DNA of 7,632 bases from Bdellovibrionales bacterium (GCA_018968995.1 JAGWZD010000095.1:1-7632); one strand, 5' to 3'. Numbered from the stretch's first letter, positions 1-6,709 are shown. The notes: generated by a model not told the origin, from the letters alone. Made by a program: numbers and translations.

Positions 1-1
1 G

Positions 2-118
2 ATTCATTCATTAAGCTATGCAGAGACGCAGACACTAGCAAAGCGGGTACTCGAGTGCAGTACCAGCCAGGAAGTCGAGCAGATGACCCAGAAATTTCTG
101 TCCGAAAAGATGGCCTAA
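2..118 (+). CDS. PtsI/PtsP-like PEP-protein phosphotransferase, C-terminal end only
   Basis: A plus-strand reading frame is open from the left edge to a TAA at 116-118, giving 38 visible residues that end in KFLSEKMA. The stretch with SYAETQTLAKRVL and STSQEVEQM resembles the last helices of the PEP-binding domain of enzyme I (PtsI/PtsP), whose C-termini typically read like 'Y-x-x-A-x-x-L-A-x-x-A-L ... T-x-x-E-V'. Enzyme I takes phosphate from phosphoenolpyruvate and passes it to HPr in the cytoplasm. The catalytic His and the Cys of the PEP-binding domain lie outside the window. The frame is favoured because it looks amphipathic and coding-like and ends exactly where the convergent transketolase gene ends; the two stops share bases 116-117. 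Family assignment rests on a short tail from memory of the family, so the gene is fairly sure but its name is less so. Confidence 0.6.
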   Translation: MHSLSYAETQTLAKRVLECSTSQEVEQMTQKFLSEKMA

Positions 119-1059
119 AGCAGCGAGTGAGCAATTTTTTCTGCGCTCATACCGTGCTTTTCAAAAAGCTCGCGAGGATCTCCGCTTTCACCGAACTGAT
201 CTTGGCAGCCGTAGCGACGAAGAGAAACTCCGCAACCGTGATCAGCCAGAACTTCAGCGACACAGGAACCCAAGCCGCCAATGACTGAATGATCTTCTAC
301 CGTGATGATCTTTTTGGGTTTTAATGTCGCAACCAGCTCCAGAAGAGTCTTGGAGTCGAAGGGCTTTAAAGTATGAACGTTCCACACATGCGTGGATCTT
401 CCAGATTTGGCTAAAATCTCTGCAGCTCCAACAGCCTCAGCGACTCCGGCACCTGTGCCTAGAGCCAGCACATCACAAGCTCCGTTACCAAAGCGCCCCA
501 CTTCACGCAGTTTTCCAGGAACAAAAGGTTGAGCGGTTGATGAGTAATCAGGAAGGTTCTGTCGAGTCAGGCGTAAGTACGCAGGTCCTGTGTAATCACG
601 AACCAGATAGTCCATGATGGCATGGGTTTCAGCATCATCCATGGGTTGAAAAACGCCCATGGTAGGCAGAACGCGAGTCAGAGCGATGTCCTCAAGACCC
701 ATCTGGCTGTGACCATCGTCTCCGATTCCCAATCCTGCGTGAGTTCCGATGAGGCGAATATTTGCCGCCGAATAAACTGCACTTAATCGAATGGTATCGT
801 AACGACCGGTAATAAAGGCGCCAAAACTACAAAGAAAGGGAAGCTTTCCTGTGAAAGCAAGGCCAGAGGCAGCCCCAATCATATTGGCTTCCTGAATGCC
901 CATTTCAAAAAATCGCTCAGGAAATTTTTTGGCAAAAAGGTCGGATTTGGTGCTTTTCGAAAGATCGGCATCCAGCACAACGATGTTTTTGTTTTCAGCG
1001 CCTAGACGCGCGAGAGCCTCACCAAAGGACTGACGAGTTGCCTTTGCAGGATTAGCCAC
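115..1059 (-). CDS. transketolase, C-terminal subunit (split transketolase)
   Basis: Cytoplasmic subunit of a two-gene transketolase, which moves two-carbon ketol units between sugar phosphates in the non-oxidative pentose phosphate pathway using thiamine diphosphate. It corresponds to the pyrimidine-binding and C-terminal domains of a full transketolase. With the chosen start the protein is 314 residues. FFEMGIQEANM (about residues 51-60) carries the conserved Glu (about 57) that activates the cofactor, and HAGLGIGDDGHSQMGLED (about 107-124) is the typical transketolase/DXS-like active-site loop. The C-terminal third has the KPFD...VEDHSVIGGLG pattern of the transketolase C-domain. The longest frame begins at a GTG at 1080, but a perfect AGGAGG lies inside that extension, 6 bases before the GTG at 1059, so 1059 is chosen. 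It overlaps the upstream N-subunit gene by 8 bases, as expected for translational coupling of two subunits of one enzyme. The TAG stop interlocks with the stop of the convergent PtsI-like gene. Confidence 0.93.
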   Translation of the reverse strand: MANPAKATRQSFGEALARLGAENKNIVVLDADLSKSTKSDLFAKKFPERFFEMGIQEANMIGAASGLAFTGKLPFLCSFGAFITGRYDTIRLSAVYSAANIRLIGTHAGLGIGDDGHSQMGLEDIALTRVLPTMGVFQPMDDAETHAIMDYLVRDYTGPAYLRLTRQNLPDYSSTAQPFVPGKLREVGRFGNGACDVLALGTGAGVAEAVGAAEILAKSGRSTHVWNVHTLKPFDSKTLLELVATLKPKKIITVEDHSVIGGLGSCVAEVLADHGCGVSLRRYGCQDQFGESGDPRELFEKHGMSAEKIAHSLL

Positions 1060-1879
1060 GACGAACCTCCTCAACGGCACGCTTCGCGTCGTCTGCTTTT
1101 GGAGCAGCGCCGTGCCATTCGATTTTATTTTCCATAAACGAGACGCCTTTACCCTTCACCGTGTTGGCGATGATGAATACGGGCTTCTTAGAGCCTTGTG
1201 CCTCGAGCTCGCGAGCTTTTTTGAAGGCCCCGAGGATCTGATCAAACTCATGACCGTTGATTTCAAGGACTTCCCAATTAAAGGCGCGCCATTTCTCGGC
1301 AATCGGTTTTAAGGACAAAACCTCATCAGTAGGGCCATCAATCTGGCCACCATTATTGTCCAAAATGACGCAGAGGTTGGAGAGACCGAATTTCGGTGCC
1401 GACAAAGCCGCTTCCCAAATCTGGCCTTCCTGAATTTCGCCGTCGCCCACCATGCAGTAGACCCGCGACTTGCTGCCGGACATTTTGTATCCCATGGCCA
1501 TCCCTTGGGCTACTGATAGGCCTTGCCCGAGACTTCCCGTGGAGGCTTCCACGATAGGCAGTCTCACTCGATCGGGATGTCCTTGAAGGCGACTTCCGGT
1601 TTGCCGGAGGGTCTTGAGTTCCTTTTCAGGGATGTACCCTTTCTTGGCGAGGATAGCGTAGAGGGCGGGTACAGCATGGCCTTTCGACAGGACAAAGTGG
1701 TCGCGCTCCTGATCTGGGCTTCCTGAGGGAACCCCCTTCATTTCGGAGAACCAGAGGGCAGTGAGCACGTCGATTGCCGATAGGCTCCCGCCTGGATGGC
1801 CGGACTTCGCCTCGGTAATCATATCGATAATGGAAACCCGTAGATCTTTGGCTAGAGCTTTTAAATCAGATGAATTCAT
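1052..1879 (-). CDS. transketolase, N-terminal subunit (split transketolase)
   Basis: 275-residue thiamine-diphosphate-binding half of a split transketolase, acting with the product of the next gene. Visible family motifs in order: SGHPGG at about 26-31, SKGHA at 65-69, LQGHPD at 98-103, TGSLGQGLS at 114-122, and the diphosphate/Mg-binding motif GDGE (145-148) ... LDNN (173-176). The protein ends where the pyrophosphate-binding domain of full-length transketolase would join the pyrimidine domain, so this is the usual two-gene form found in archaea and many bacteria, not a broken gene. DXS is less likely because these motifs are the transketolase type and there is no fused C-terminal half. ATG at 1879 gives the expected N-terminus (short helix before the GHPGG region). 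There is no clear Shine-Dalgarno; a TATGGT box lies 9 bases before the ATG. The gene is divergent from the MFS gene. Confidence 0.95.
   Translation of the reverse strand: MNSSDLKALAKDLRVSIIDMITEAKSGHPGGSLSAIDVLTALWFSEMKGVPSGSPDQERDHFVLSKGHAVPALYAILAKKGYIPEKELKTLRQTGSRLQGHPDRVRLPIVEASTGSLGQGLSVAQGMAMGYKMSGSKSRVYCMVGDGEIQEGQIWEAALSAPKFGLSNLCVILDNNGGQIDGPTDEVLSLKPIAEKWRAFNWEVLEINGHEFDQILGAFKKARELEAQGSKKPVFIIANTVKGKGVSFMENKIEWHGAAPKADDAKRAVEEVRRG
1066..1071 (-). promoter_or_regulatory. Shine-Dalgarno site fixing the start of the transketolase C subunit
   Basis: The minus strand reads AGGAGG here, followed by six bases (TTCGTC) and then GTG at 1059-1057. This is a perfect anti-16S match at a good distance. 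It lies inside the end of the N-subunit coding region and inside the longer frame from 1080, and so argues against a start at 1080. Confidence 0.85.
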
Positions 1880-1888
1880 ACCCGACGG

Positions 1889-1894
1889 ACCATA
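1889..1894 (-). promoter_or_regulatory. possible extended -10 box for the transketolase genes
   Basis: The minus strand reads TGTTATGGT, an extended -10 pattern (TG-n-TATGGT). It lies 9 bases before the ATG at 1879, so a transcript from it would be almost leaderless, in line with the absence of a Shine-Dalgarno for this gene. No good -35 is seen (AGCCCA at 17-bp spacing); that position overlaps the near-palindrome at 1916-1931. A guess from sequence only. Confidence 0.25.
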
Positions 1895-1915
1895 ACACCA
1901 GATTGGAGAAATGGG

Positions 1916-1931
1916 CTAGTCGATCGATTAG
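1916..1931. promoter_or_regulatory. 16-bp near-palindrome, possible operator between divergent genes
   Basis: CTAGTCGATCGATTAG pairs 7 of 8 positions around its centre, with one G/T mismatch. It sits in the middle of the 107-bp gap between the divergent transketolase and MFS genes, beside the expected -35 position of the transketolase promoter and about 41 bases before the MFS -10-like box. Such a site could bind a dimeric regulator of one or both genes. No regulator gene is present in the window to pair it with, so the role is inference. Confidence 0.3.
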
Positions 1932-1972
1932 GTTAGTTGATTCTTCTCTAGCGGTTTCTCGGCTCAGTCGGC

Positions 1973-1978
1973 TATGAT
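1973..1978 (+). promoter_or_regulatory. possible -10 box of the MFS transporter gene
   Basis: TATGAT matches the -10 consensus at five of six positions and ends 8 bases before the ATG at 1987. Transcription would begin within a few bases of the start codon, making the mRNA near-leaderless. That would explain why no Shine-Dalgarno is seen. No convincing -35 lies 16-18 bases upstream; TTGATT at 1937-1942 is too far away. Confidence 0.35.
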
Positions 1979-1986
1979 CCCTCCGA

Positions 1987-3369
1987 ATGTCCCGAAAATG
2001 GCGAGCGCTGGCCTCAGTGGCGTGTGGCACGTTTATGGCCACCCTGGATTCCAGCATTGTAAACATTGGTCTGCCGACTCTGACTAAGGAGTTCGGGACG
2101 AGCCTCTCCTCGGTGAAATGGGTGGTGGTTGTTTACCTTCTGGCCATTTCCTGTCTACTTCTGCCGGCTGGGCGAATCTCTGACCAGCTGGGCCGAAAAA
2201 GAACCTTTATCCTAGGTTTTAGTGTTTTTGCCATCGGATCACTCTTGTGTGGATTAGCCCCAAGTATTCCAACCCTGATTTTTTTCAGGATGATTCAAGG
2301 GATCGGTGCGGCCCTGCTGATGGCCAATGGACCTGCGGTAATTACAGCGGCTTTTCCTGCCAATGAGCGGGGAGGGGCCCTGGGCACGATGTCCATGGTG
2401 GTGAGTGCTGGGCTTGTGTCTGGTCCTAGTTTGGGTGGGCTTTTGATCACCCATATCGGCTGGCGGAGCATCTTCCTGGTGAATATACCTGTCGCAATCT
2501 TTGGACTTTACCTTGCTGGCCGAAACATTGAGGACAGTTTTCGCAAGAGTGAGAAATTTCGTTTTGATTGGTTAGGGGCAATACTTCAGGCGGTAATTTT
2601 GCTGTTTTTTCTGGCAAGTTTAGACCCGCCGCATGTGAGTTGGGTACAGTTCCTTGATGTGATTCCACAGTGGCGCTGGCTGATGGCCCTGTTTGCAGTC
2701 CTTTTATTTTTGGTTTTCGTGAGAGTTGAATCAGAGGCTCAGTGGCCGCTGATGGATCTCGGTCTATTAAGAGTTCGAGCCTTTTGGCTTCCCAATTTTG
2801 CAGGATTTTTGACCTTTGTGTCCTATTCGGCGGTGTCCGTTCTGATGCCATTTTACCTCGAGCAGGAGCTTCTGCTCTCGCCCTCAGAAGCGGGGCTGAT
2901 TATGACAGCTATCCCGCTCACTATTTTTTTCGTGGCTCCAGTGAGTGGAAGAATCTCGGATCGAATCGGAAACGTCGGTCTAAGCATTGCGGGTGGGCTG
3001 GTGGGAGCAATCGGGTTACTCGCGATCGGAGGATTCTTCGGTGAGGGAATTTCTGCTGCGAGCTCCTCGATCCAAGTAGTGACCGCTCTTTGCGTGGTGG
3101 GGCTAGCCACCGGTCTTTTTCAGTCGCCGAATAACAGTGCGATTATGAATTCGGTTCCTCCTGAGAAGCTAGGGGTGGCTTCGGCTTTGCTCGCAACCTT
3201 TCGAAATCTTGGTTTGGTGATTGGGACAGGGATGTCCACGTCGTTGTTTGATTGGAGGCAGTCGGTAAGCGGAGATTTAACCACTGCTCTTCATTTTACG
3301 CTCTCGATTGCAGCGGGTTTGGGTTTTATTGCCACATTTATCTCATTTATTCGTCGCCGAAGTTCTTAG
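1987..3369 (+). CDS. MFS drug/metabolite efflux transporter, DHA2 (EmrB/QacA-like, 14 TM)
   Basis: 460-residue inner-membrane protein, probably a proton-driven exporter of small, often toxic or amphipathic compounds; the substrate cannot be read from the sequence. Family marks: LDSSIVNIGLP in TM1 (about 20-30, the DHA2 motif D1), motif A as GRISDQLGRKRTF after TM2 (62-74), the RMIQGIGAAL stretch of TM4 (101-110), and the antiporter motif C region SAGLVSGPSLGGLL in TM5 (about 140-153). About 14 hydrophobic segments can be counted, with a second motif-A-like loop SGRISDRIGN in the second half. The length is slightly short but normal for the subfamily. The ATG at 1987 leaves a short basic N-terminus (MSRKWR) before TM1; later Met or Val starts would cut TM1. 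No Shine-Dalgarno is visible. No emrA-like adaptor gene is adjacent. Its 3' end overlaps convergent queG by 23 bp. Confidence 0.93.
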   Translation: MSRKWRALASVACGTFMATLDSSIVNIGLPTLTKEFGTSLSSVKWVVVVYLLAISCLLLPAGRISDQLGRKRTFILGFSVFAIGSLLCGLAPSIPTLIFFRMIQGIGAALLMANGPAVITAAFPANERGGALGTMSMVVSAGLVSGPSLGGLLITHIGWRSIFLVNIPVAIFGLYLAGRNIEDSFRKSEKFRFDWLGAILQAVILLFFLASLDPPHVSWVQFLDVIPQWRWLMALFAVLLFLVFVRVESEAQWPLMDLGLLRVRAFWLPNFAGFLTFVSYSAVSVLMPFYLEQELLLSPSEAGLIMTAIPLTIFFVAPVSGRISDRIGNVGLSIAGGLVGAIGLLAIGGFFGEGISAASSSIQVVTALCVVGLATGLFQSPNNSAIMNSVPPEKLGVASALLATFRNLGLVIGTGMSTSLFDWRQSVSGDLTTALHFTLSIAAGLGFIATFISFIRRRSS

Positions 3370-4357
3370 TTTGCGGGGCATTCTTTCTAGCGATCATCAG
3401 ATTTCTTTTAAACATTTCAGGCTTTACTCGTGAGAGTGCAGATTGGGCGACTCTGTCTCGGTATTGGTTCTCGTCTTCAAGCATGAGCGCCTCCCACGAG
3501 TCCGTTGTGATTGCCCCTGATAAAGATTGAACGGCGCCTTCGAGTGAGGCGCGAACGGGTTTAGTATTAAATGGACACGCCTCCTGACACAGATCACACC
3601 CAGCGACCCATGTCCCCATAGCGGCTTGATCTTCATCCGAAAGAGTAAGCTCACCGCGCTTTTCGAGAGTCCAATAGGAGATGCACTTTCTAGAGTTCAG
3701 AGAGCGAGACTGTTCAAGTGCCTGAGTTGGGCATGAATGAAGACATCGCGAGCAGTTTCCACAATAATCGGGGAGAGAGCGTGGCGACTGTCCCAGTTCC
3801 TGATTCAGTAGGACAACGCCGATAAAAGTATAGCTTCCATGTTTAGGATGGATCAGAAGCGTGTTTTTTCCGATCCATCCCAATCCTGATAGCGCTGCCC
3901 AGCTACGCTCGAGAACAGCACTGGTATCGACGCAGACTTTCCATCGAAGCGGCACTTGAGGATTTTGCTGGGCGACCTTTTTTAGTGCGGTCTCAAGCTT
4001 AGCCGATACACGTTCGTGATAATCTTCACCGTCAAGATAGCGCGCGTATCGTGGCCCTTTACTTGGATCAGTTTGCCCAGCGGGTAGTTTTCTGTAGGGA
4101 AGAAGAACACAAAATACGGATTGAGCTTCAGAGAAAACGAGTTTTGGATCTCGACGGCGGTCTTGGCCCCGAACAAGATAGTGCATCTCTCCGGCGTTTC
4201 CTCGGCCAATCCAGTCCTCGAATTTCCTGAAGTGTTCTTGGTAGTCGGTCCAGGCCTTAGAGATATCCACACCGGCAGCCTCAAGAAAACCTTCACTTCG
4301 GGCTGCGGCTTGGAGTTGGCTGTGTAGATCAGGATTTAGTAACCCTGCTCCTGCCAT
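3347..4357 (-). CDS. queG: epoxyqueuosine reductase
   Basis: 336-residue cytoplasmic iron-sulfur, cobalamin-dependent enzyme that reduces epoxyqueuosine to queuosine at the wobble base of GUN-anticodon tRNAs. Evidence: the N-terminal substrate/cobalamin domain with VDTSAVLER (about 143-151; Asp 144 matches the proposed catalytic Asp of QueG) followed by GLGWIGKNTLLIHP (158-171), then two ferredoxin-like cluster motifs, CGNCSRCLHSCP (Cys 199, 202, 205, 209) with Cys 225, and GCDLCQEACP (Cys 254, 257, 261). It lacks most of the HEAT-like C-terminal extension found in longer QueG proteins (about 380 residues), ending soon after a single FKRNLMIA helix; short forms are normal. The ATG at 4357 follows GGGGGA by 8 bases, inside the upstream rhodanese gene, which it overlaps by 22 bases. 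Last gene of the minus-strand series. Confidence 0.96.
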   Translation of the reverse strand: MAGAGLLNPDLHSQLQAAARSEGFLEAAGVDISKAWTDYQEHFRKFEDWIGRGNAGEMHYLVRGQDRRRDPKLVFSEAQSVFCVLLPYRKLPAGQTDPSKGPRYARYLDGEDYHERVSAKLETALKKVAQQNPQVPLRWKVCVDTSAVLERSWAALSGLGWIGKNTLLIHPKHGSYTFIGVVLLNQELGQSPRSLPDYCGNCSRCLHSCPTQALEQSRSLNSRKCISYWTLEKRGELTLSDEDQAAMGTWVAGCDLCQEACPFNTKPVRASLEGAVQSLSGAITTDSWEALMLEDENQYRDRVAQSALSRVKPEMFKRNLMIARKNAPQTKNFGDE

Positions 4358-4632
4358 GCGCAGATTCCCCCGTCCAGCGAGCGTAGTTTTTCGAAGCCCA
4401 GCTGTCTCAGGGCCATCAGTGCGTGCAGGCTTCGAACGCCATGCGCGCAGTAAAGGACGATATCATCATCAGGATTAAGTTCGCGGAGAGCGCGCGAGGA
4501 GATTTCGCCCAGCGGGATGAGTTTGCAGCCCTCGATACGCGATTCTTCGTATTCCTCGGGCTCGCGCACGTCCACGAGCACGACCTGGGAGAGTTCTTTT
4601 TTTAACTGCTCAGGACTAATCAGCCATTCCAT
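4336..4632 (-). CDS. single-domain rhodanese-like sulfurtransferase
   Basis: 98-residue cytoplasmic rhodanese domain with no signal peptide. The visible core is VLVDVREPEEY (about 18-28), IPLGEI, the active loop CAHGVRS with the catalytic Cys at about 62, and the closing LDGGICAWQEQGY. The six-residue loop after Cys is the sulfur-transfer type, like GlpE or MoeZ C-domains, not the phosphatase type. It probably carries a persulfide sulfur; the donor and acceptor are unknown. An in-frame ATG at 4668 would add 12 residues and overlap rimO by 23 bases, but it has no Shine-Dalgarno. MEWLISPEQL from 4632 matches where single-domain rhodaneses usually begin and leaves 13 bases after rimO, though its own GAG ribosome site is weak. 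It sits between rimO and queG, two Fe-S enzymes, one of which inserts sulfur. Confidence 0.9.
   Translation of the reverse strand: MEWLISPEQLKKELSQVVLVDVREPEEYEESRIEGCKLIPLGEISSRALRELNPDDDIVLYCAHGVRSLHALMALRQLGFEKLRSLDGGICAWQEQGY
4366..4371 (-). promoter_or_regulatory. Shine-Dalgarno-like site of queG inside the rhodanese gene
   Basis: The minus strand reads GGGGGA, 8 bases before the queG ATG at 4357. It lies in the codons for the GG of the rhodanese LDGGICAW motif. It supports the overlapping start of queG and suggests translational coupling. Confidence 0.5.
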
Positions 4633-4645
4633 ATCAGTCTCAGTC

Positions 4646-6151
4646 TTAGTGAGTACCGCGCCATTCATTAGCGGGGTTAAATTCTTTCGGTAGCGTGGCG
4701 AGACCAGGAGCCTGTGTTGACTCTGATAAATCCCGTGAGGCTCTTTTTAGTACCCGTGTGACCTTACCCACAAGATCATGAGGCATTGCCTCGGTAATCT
4801 CTACTTCGATGAGGTCTCCCGGGCGCAGGGGGGATTCTGTAAGTTCTTCTTCTAGGTCTCCAAGGTCATTAATCAAGACATGACCATCAATCTCTTGCGC
4901 CTGCGTTGGCATGCGACCTTGTAAAAAGAGTTCGCTCTCTTCGCTTACTCCTTCCACAAGCAGTGGGACCCGCTGCCCCAGGTAGCGCTCATTTCTTTTC
5001 AGAGACTGGATCTGCAGAATCTCAGTAAGTTTCTTCGCGCGGCGTCGCTTGACGTTGGCGTGAATCTGATCATCCATCTCAGCTGCCTTGGTGCCTTCTT
5101 CTTTGGAATAGCGAAACACACCCACGTGGTCGAGATTGAGAGTCTCGATGTCTTTGCAAAGCTCCTGGAACTCTTCCTCGGTTTCTCCCGGGAATCCCAC
5201 AATGATTGAAGTTCGGAAAACCACACCTGGGATCTTCGAGCGAAGCTTGCTGACTAAGTCAAAAAGTTTTTCTTTTGTGAGGCGCCGATTCATCGACTTC
5301 AACACACGGTCGTTGGTGTGCTGAATGGGCATATCTAAGTATTTTACGATTTTTGGCTCGCGAGCAATGATCTCTACGAGCTCATCAGAGAACTGATCTG
5401 GGTAGACATAGTGAAGTCGGATCCAGTCGATTCCTTCTACTTTGACAAGTTCCGGAAGCAGCGTTTCTAGTCGCTCTTTGTACTTCCATTCCATTCCGTA
5501 TTCGGTGAGGTCCTGGGCCACAAGATTCAGCTCTCGTACCCCACGAGCTGCCAGCTGGCGGGCTTCCTCCACAAGAGAGGCAACGGTTCTCGAACGCACA
5601 TTGCCGCGGAGCTTTGGAATGATGCAGAAAGCGCATCGGCGATTACATCCCTCAGAGAGCTTCAGGTAGGCCGTGTAGAGAGGGCCTGTATGAATCCTAG
5701 GGTCTTTCTCAGTGTGAATGAAAGCTGGTTGATCGATGTAGGAGCGCTTGGGAAGTGGAGCACCCAGTTCGCGAGCCTTTTCGCTCTCTTTCAATAGCTC
5801 TGTGATGCGATGGTATTGGCCGGTGCCAATAAAGAGATCGACCTCTGGCATTTCTCGCTCGAGCTCTTTCGAGTAACGCTGTGGAAGACAGCCTGAAGCC
5901 ACTAAGACTTTGCATTGGCCGTCTTGTTTCTGTTGAGCCATCTCTAGGATCGTCTCAATGGATTCCTCTTTTGAGGCCTGAATGAATGAGCAGGTGTTGA
6001 CGATAATCACTTCAGCCTGCTCGGGCTCTTGTACGACTTGGTAGCGATCTTTTTCGAGAAGACCCAGCATGACCTGAGAGTCCACGAGGTTTTTTGGGCA
6101 TCCCAAGCTGACGAAGTAGACGCTGTTTTTATTCTGGGTTTGATTGCTCAT
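4646..6151 (-). CDS. rimO: ribosomal protein S12 methylthiotransferase
   Basis: 501-residue radical-SAM methylthiotransferase that adds a methylthio group to a conserved Asp of ribosomal protein S12. The N-terminal UPF0004 domain begins VYFVSLGCPKNLVDSQ, which is RimO-like rather than MiaB-like. Its auxiliary-cluster cysteines are at about 18, 54 and 88. The radical SAM motif CNRRCAFC has cysteines 169, 173 and 176 and is followed by IPKLRGNVRSR. The C-terminal TRAM domain lies at about 390-468 and includes an acidic insert (DLGDLEEELTE). A further 33-residue tail rich in Ser, Pro and Asn follows; E. coli RimO (about 440 residues) ends near the TRAM domain. The ATG at 6151 has AAAGG 7 bases upstream. 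It follows yajQ by 20 bases and is 13 bases before the rhodanese gene. Confidence 0.96.
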   Translation of the reverse strand: MSNQTQNKNSVYFVSLGCPKNLVDSQVMLGLLEKDRYQVVQEPEQAEVIIVNTCSFIQASKEESIETILEMAQQKQDGQCKVLVASGCLPQRYSKELEREMPEVDLFIGTGQYHRITELLKESEKARELGAPLPKRSYIDQPAFIHTEKDPRIHTGPLYTAYLKLSEGCNRRCAFCIIPKLRGNVRSRTVASLVEEARQLAARGVRELNLVAQDLTEYGMEWKYKERLETLLPELVKVEGIDWIRLHYVYPDQFSDELVEIIAREPKIVKYLDMPIQHTNDRVLKSMNRRLTKEKLFDLVSKLRSKIPGVVFRTSIIVGFPGETEEEFQELCKDIETLNLDHVGVFRYSKEEGTKAAEMDDQIHANVKRRRAKKLTEILQIQSLKRNERYLGQRVPLLVEGVSEESELFLQGRMPTQAQEIDGHVLINDLGDLEEELTESPLRPGDLIEVEITEAMPHDLVGKVTRVLKRASRDLSESTQAPGLATLPKEFNPANEWRGTH

Positions 6152-6158
6152 GGTTTGA

Positions 6159-6163
6159 CCTTT
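6159..6163 (-). promoter_or_regulatory. Shine-Dalgarno site of rimO
   Basis: The minus strand reads AAAGG at the end of a run of seven A, 7 bases before the rimO ATG at 6151. It lies in the 20-base gap after yajQ and supports the chosen start. Confidence 0.55.
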
Positions 6164-6171
6164 TTTTGGAC

Positions 6172-6669
6172 TTAGTCCCTAAAGTTTCCGAACTGCATGG
6201 GTACTTTTAACTGATCTTGTTGGCTCTTTAATTGCGCGATTGCCGATTGAAGATCGTCGCGATTCTTACCTGATACCCGTACCTGCTCGTCTTGAATTTG
6301 CGCGTTCACTTTAATCTTTGTTTCCTTAAGGGCTGCAATGATCTCTTTGGCCTTCTCTTTTGAGATTCCAGCTTGTACGACGATGGTTTGCCTAGAGCTC
6401 TGTCCAAACGCATTTTCGACGTCTTTGTACTCTAGAGATAACAGCGAGATACCTCGCTTCACGAGCTTGCTCTGTAAGATGTCGTTTACAGCCTCTAGCT
6501 TTCCTTCTTCAGAGCACCACAAGGTGATGGTCTTGGCCTTTTGATCGAGTTTGATCTCCGACTTTACGCCCTTGAAATCAAAACGTTGCCCCAGCTCTTT
6601 GGTGGCCTGATTGATGGCGTTATCCACTTCTTGCCAATTTACTTCGGAAGAGATGTCAAAGGAGGGCAT
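6172..6669 (-). CDS. yajQ: YajQ family nucleotide-binding protein (possible c-di-GMP binder)
   Basis: 165-residue small cytoplasmic protein of the YajQ family. It begins [21 protein letters not shown], the family's standard N-terminus, contains the QRFDFKG stretch and ends in QFGNFRD, also typical. The family has two alpha/beta repeats and binds nucleotides; some members (Xanthomonas XC_3703-type) bind cyclic di-GMP and act as effectors, which is family knowledge and not shown here. A longer frame runs to a TTG at 6699, but its extra residues ([10 protein letters not shown]) are not part of the family, so the ATG at 6669 is chosen. An AAGGA lies 11 bases upstream, a rather long spacing. It follows lolA by 91 bases and precedes rimO by 20 bases. 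Confidence 0.93.
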   Translation of the reverse strand: MPSFDISSEVNWQEVDNAINQATKELGQRFDFKGVKSEIKLDQKAKTITLWCSEEGKLEAVNDILQSKLVKRGISLLSLEYKDVENAFGQSSRQTIVVQAGISKEKAKEIIAALKETKIKVNAQIQDEQVRVSGKNRDDLQSAIAQLKSQQDQLKVPMQFGNFRD

Positions 6670-6682
6670 AATGGCCCGAATC

Positions 6683-6709
6683 CTTATAAAATAGGTCAAC
6701 TAAACGCAA
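6683..6709 (-). promoter_or_regulatory. weak promoter-like pair before yajQ
   Basis: The minus strand reads TTGCGT (6709-6704), then 15 bases, then TATAAG (6688-6683). The -35 match and the spacing are both poor. The -10-like box shares bases with the AAGGA (6685-6681) that could be the yajQ ribosome site, so both cannot be used on the same transcript. Low confidence; the 91-base gap after lolA is the only place in this series with room for an internal promoter. Confidence 0.2.

Noticed and set aside
55..288. 77-codon plus-strand frame starting with GTG
   Set aside because: It overlaps the 3' end of the transketolase C-subunit gene and runs in a different frame from the PtsI-like tail; the translation has no family features.
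1052..1879. Split transketolase as a broken (frameshifted) gene
   Set aside because: Each half ends at a domain border, and the second has its own perfect ribosome site; two-gene transketolases are a known normal form.
2447..2851. 134-codon minus-strand frame within the MFS gene
   Set aside because: It is antisense to a clear membrane transporter and has no recognisable domain; it is a shadow of the coding strand.
3424..3654. Minus-strand frame within queG beginning MSLLFRMKIK
   Set aside because: It is out of frame with the QueG iron-sulfur motifs, which cover the same bases.
6670..6699. Longer YajQ start at a TTG at 6699
   Set aside because: The extra residues [10 protein letters not shown] are not part of the YajQ family, and MPSFDI at 6669 is the standard start.
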